From positions 1-15,826 of the forward strand of contig CAAEOZ010000255.1 in assembly GCA_900757715.1 (NCBI GenBank): DNA of 15,826 bases. The letters are read 5' to 3'. The notes below the pieces were generated by a model. The model did no database searches, had not been told where the DNA came from, and saw nothing but the letters and a program-made list of their open reading frames with translations. Position 1 is the first letter of the stretch. Each line of letters starts with the position of its first letter. This stretch comes from an uncultured Veillonella sp. Lineage in GTDB: Bacteria; Bacillota; Negativicutes; Veillonellales; Veillonellaceae. The position numbers were made by a program, and so were the translations under genes. This document shows positions 13,916-15,826 of this stretch, in pieces.

Positions 13916-15826
13916 ATGCGCGTAGCACAAGTTATAATTAACAGACCGGCCAAACAACTTCATAAACCTTTGAGCTATTTAATGCCTGAAAAGTTTGGTA
14001 ATGTTTTACCTGGTACGCGCGTACTCATTCCTTTAGGACATAGTCGTGAAGAAGGTATTCTCATTGGTTACGATGAGTTAGTTGAGCCACCAGAGTTCAC
14101 TTTACGAAATATCGTACAAGTATTAGATAGTGAACCTTGGTTTACACCAGAAATGATGGATACGGCCCGTCGTCTAAATGAGTATTATTTATTCTCCTAT
14201 GGTGATGCGTTGCGATTGTTTACGGTGAATAAGACATTAAAATCCTACGAGGCACCAAAGGAAGAATGGCTTGTAGTCATGCCAGAATTTTCGGTGGCAC
14301 AATTTAGTGAACGAAAAAAGAAGCAGCGCGAATTAGCAAAATACTTACTTGAAGTGGGTGGAGCATCTAAGGCATTACTATTGGCTAAGGGATTTTCTCG
14401 CATGGTTATAAAGCAAGTAAGTGAAGCCAAGGGAATCACTGTTGAATCACGTTTTAAATCCACAAAAACAACGTTTGATGAGCTTTTAACAGAAGAGGTT
14501 AATATTTCTCTTACTGAAGCTCAACAAGCTGTATATAAACCAATACAAGAATCAATGAATAGTCATGAACATAAAATCTTTTTACTTCATGGTGTAACTG
14601 GTAGTGGCAAGACTCAATTATATTTACGTGCTACAGCTAAATGCATTAGTCAAGACAAGACGGCTATTATTTTGGTGCCTGAAATTATATTGACAGATCA
14701 AATCGTGCGACGATTTGTAGAAACCTTTGGTGATGAAGTCGTAGTATTTCATAGTAAATTGACGGTACAACAACGGAACAATAATTGGGAGCGCTTGCGA
14801 CGTAAGGATAGTCACATTATTATTGGCGCCCGTTCAGCCGTATTTGCGCCAGCAGAGGATATTGGGCTTATTGTGGTCGATGAAGAACATGATACGTCTT
14901 ATAAGCAAGAGGATATGGTCCGCTATCATGCACGTAATGTGGCGTTGTGGCGTGGAGAAACACATGGTTGTCCTGTTATTTTAGGTTCCGCTACACCATC
15001 TGTTACTTCCTACTATAAAGCTAAGCAAGGGGAATATCATTTACTAGAGTTACCACATCGTATTTTTGAACAACCTATGCCTAAGGTTAGCATAGTAGAT
15101 ATGAAAGAAGAAATTCTTCATGGCAACTACTCCGTTTTTTCTGATGCCATGAGTCGCTTAATTCAACATACATTGGATGAGCATAATCAAATGATTATTC
15201 TGTTAAATAGACGCGGTTATAGTACATTTGTTATGTGCCGAGACTGTGGGGAAACTATTATGTGCCCTCATTGTGATGTAGCTATGGTTTATCATCAAGC
15301 AGGTGAGGAATTACGCTGTCACTATTGTGAACATCACGAACCGATTCCAACGGTTTGTCCGAAGTGTAATAGTAAACGCATTAAATTCTTTGGCTCAGGT
15401 ACACAAAAGGTTGAGGAAGAGTTGCGACGTCATTTTAAATCGGCTCGCATTGCCCGCCTTGATCAAGATGTGACAAAAAATAAGCAATTAGCAGAAGATA
15501 TTCTACATGACTTTGGGGCTCATAAATATGATATTTTGTTAGGAACACAAATGGTATCTAAAGGTCATGACTTTAAAGATGTAACAGCTGTTGGTATTTT
15601 AACGGCCGATTCAATTTTAAATATTCCTGTTTATACTGCTGCTGAACGAACCTTTGATTTACTTACTCAAACCTCTGGACGCGCTGGTCGTGGCGATAAA
15701 ATGGGAAGCGTTGTAATACAAACATACAATCCGTTAAATTATGCTATAATAAAGAGTAAGGCTCATGATTATGTAGGCTTTTACAATGAAGAAATTCAAA
15801 ATCGTAAAGCCTTAGGATATCCTCCA
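13916..15826 (+). CDS. priA: Primosomal protein N' (replication restart helicase PriA), 3' end cut by window
   Basis: PriA recognises stalled or collapsed forks and reloads the replicative helicase. The frame is open for 637 codons to the window edge; family members are usually about 730-800 residues, so roughly 100-150 are missing. The N-terminal DNA-binding domain starts MRVAQVIINRPAKQLHKPLSY. The SF2 helicase core has Walker A GVTGSGKT (226-233), the DEAH-type box as DEEH (322-325), GARSAVFAP and GSATPS. Eight cysteines in four CxxC pairs (441/444, 450/453, 468/471, 481/484) form the two zinc sites inserted in the helicase. Later motifs are LGTQMVSKGHDF and QTSGRAGRGDKMG. AAAGGA (13902-13907) lies eight bases before the ATG; an ATG four bases earlier is out of frame. 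In related genomes def and fmt usually follow. No strong separate promoter is visible after the metK terminator. Confidence 0.97.
   Translation, partial: MRVAQVIINRPAKQLHKPLSYLMPEKFGNVLPGTRVLIPLGHSREEGILIGYDELVEPPEFTLRNIVQVLDSEPWFTPEMMDTARRLNEYYLFSYGDALRLFTVNKTLKSYEAPKEEWLVVMPEFSVAQFSERKKKQRELAKYLLEVGGASKALLLAKGFSRMVIKQVSEAKGITVESRFKSTKTTFDELLTEEVNISLTEAQQAVYKPIQESMNSHEHKIFLLHGVTGSGKTQLYLRATAKCISQDKTAIILVPEIILTDQIVRRFVETFGDEVVVFHSKLTVQQRNNNWERLRRKDSHIIIGARSAVFAPAEDIGLIVVDEEHDTSYKQEDMVRYHARNVALWRGETHGCPVILGSATPSVTSYYKAKQGEYHLLELPHRIFEQPMPKVSIVDMKEEILHGNYSVFSDAMSRLIQHTLDEHNQMIILLNRRGYSTFVMCRDCGETIMCPHCDVAMVYHQAGEELRCHYCEHHEPIPTVCPKCNSKRIKFFGSGTQKVEEELRRHFKSARIARLDQDVTKNKQLAEDILHDFGAHKYDILLGTQMVSKGHDFKDVTAVGILTADSILNIPVYTAAERTFDLLTQTSGRAGRGDKMGSVVIQTYNPLNYAIIKSKAHDYVGFYNEEIQNRKALGYPP
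15742..15750 (+). promoter_or_regulatory. Perfect extended -10 element inside priA
   Basis: TGCTATAAT is an exact extended -10 (TGn plus TATAAT) within priA coding sequence. No -35 box stands at the right distance. It could start a transcript for genes downstream of priA, which lie outside the window, or it may be chance in A/T-rich coding DNA. Confidence 0.25.

Noticed and set aside
13717..13953. Minus-strand frame across the metK end and priA start
   Set aside because: It spans the metK terminator and has no recognisable protein character.
1..15826. CRISPR arrays, mobile elements, phage or defence genes
   Set aside because: No regularly spaced repeats, transposase or integrase motifs, tRNA genes or attachment-site duplications were seen; all genes are of housekeeping type with similar codon use.

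Overview
This window looks like the chromosome of a low-GC Firmicute of the Negativicutes, most likely Veillonella or a close relative. That assignment is inferred from base composition, gene order and protein character, with no database search. The window is densely packed housekeeping DNA. I see no rRNA, tRNA, CRISPR array, insertion sequence, phage gene or replication origin, and no gene-free stretch reaches 300 bases.

Left block (1-5515, + strand). The window opens inside a ribosomal protein S1-type protein that ends at a strong intrinsic terminator. A tight group follows: der (GTPase for 50S assembly), plsY (acyl-phosphate:glycerol-3-phosphate acyltransferase) and gpsA (glycerol-3-phosphate dehydrogenase). 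PlsY and GpsA act in sequence: GpsA makes the sn-glycerol-3-phosphate that PlsY acylates to start phospholipid synthesis. After a short gap come rsmD (16S rRNA methyltransferase), coaD (fourth step from pantothenate to CoA) and a conserved coiled-coil protein of unknown function, closed by a second terminator.

Middle block (5516-7476). The only minus-strand gene is rqcH, the bacterial Rqc2/NFACT protein of ribosome rescue. It converges on the left block with its own terminator and is divergent from yicC. The gap between rqcH and yicC carries candidate promoters in both directions.

Right block (7477-15826, + strand). This is the conserved Firmicute series yicC - remA - gmk - rpoZ - coaBC - priA. 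Between coaBC and priA lie a SulP anion transporter and a metK unit. metK has its own promoter, a SAM-I riboswitch with a transcription terminator as expression platform, and a closing terminator. priA runs off the right edge, so its C-terminus is missing.

The clearest regulatory element is the metK leader, where promoter, aptamer, antiterminator and terminator can all be read directly. The best candidates for undescribed biology are the coiled-coil protein after coaD, the SulP transporter of unknown substrate next to metK, and a 29-base near-perfect inverted repeat between rpoZ and coaBC. I found no clearly new multi-gene system.
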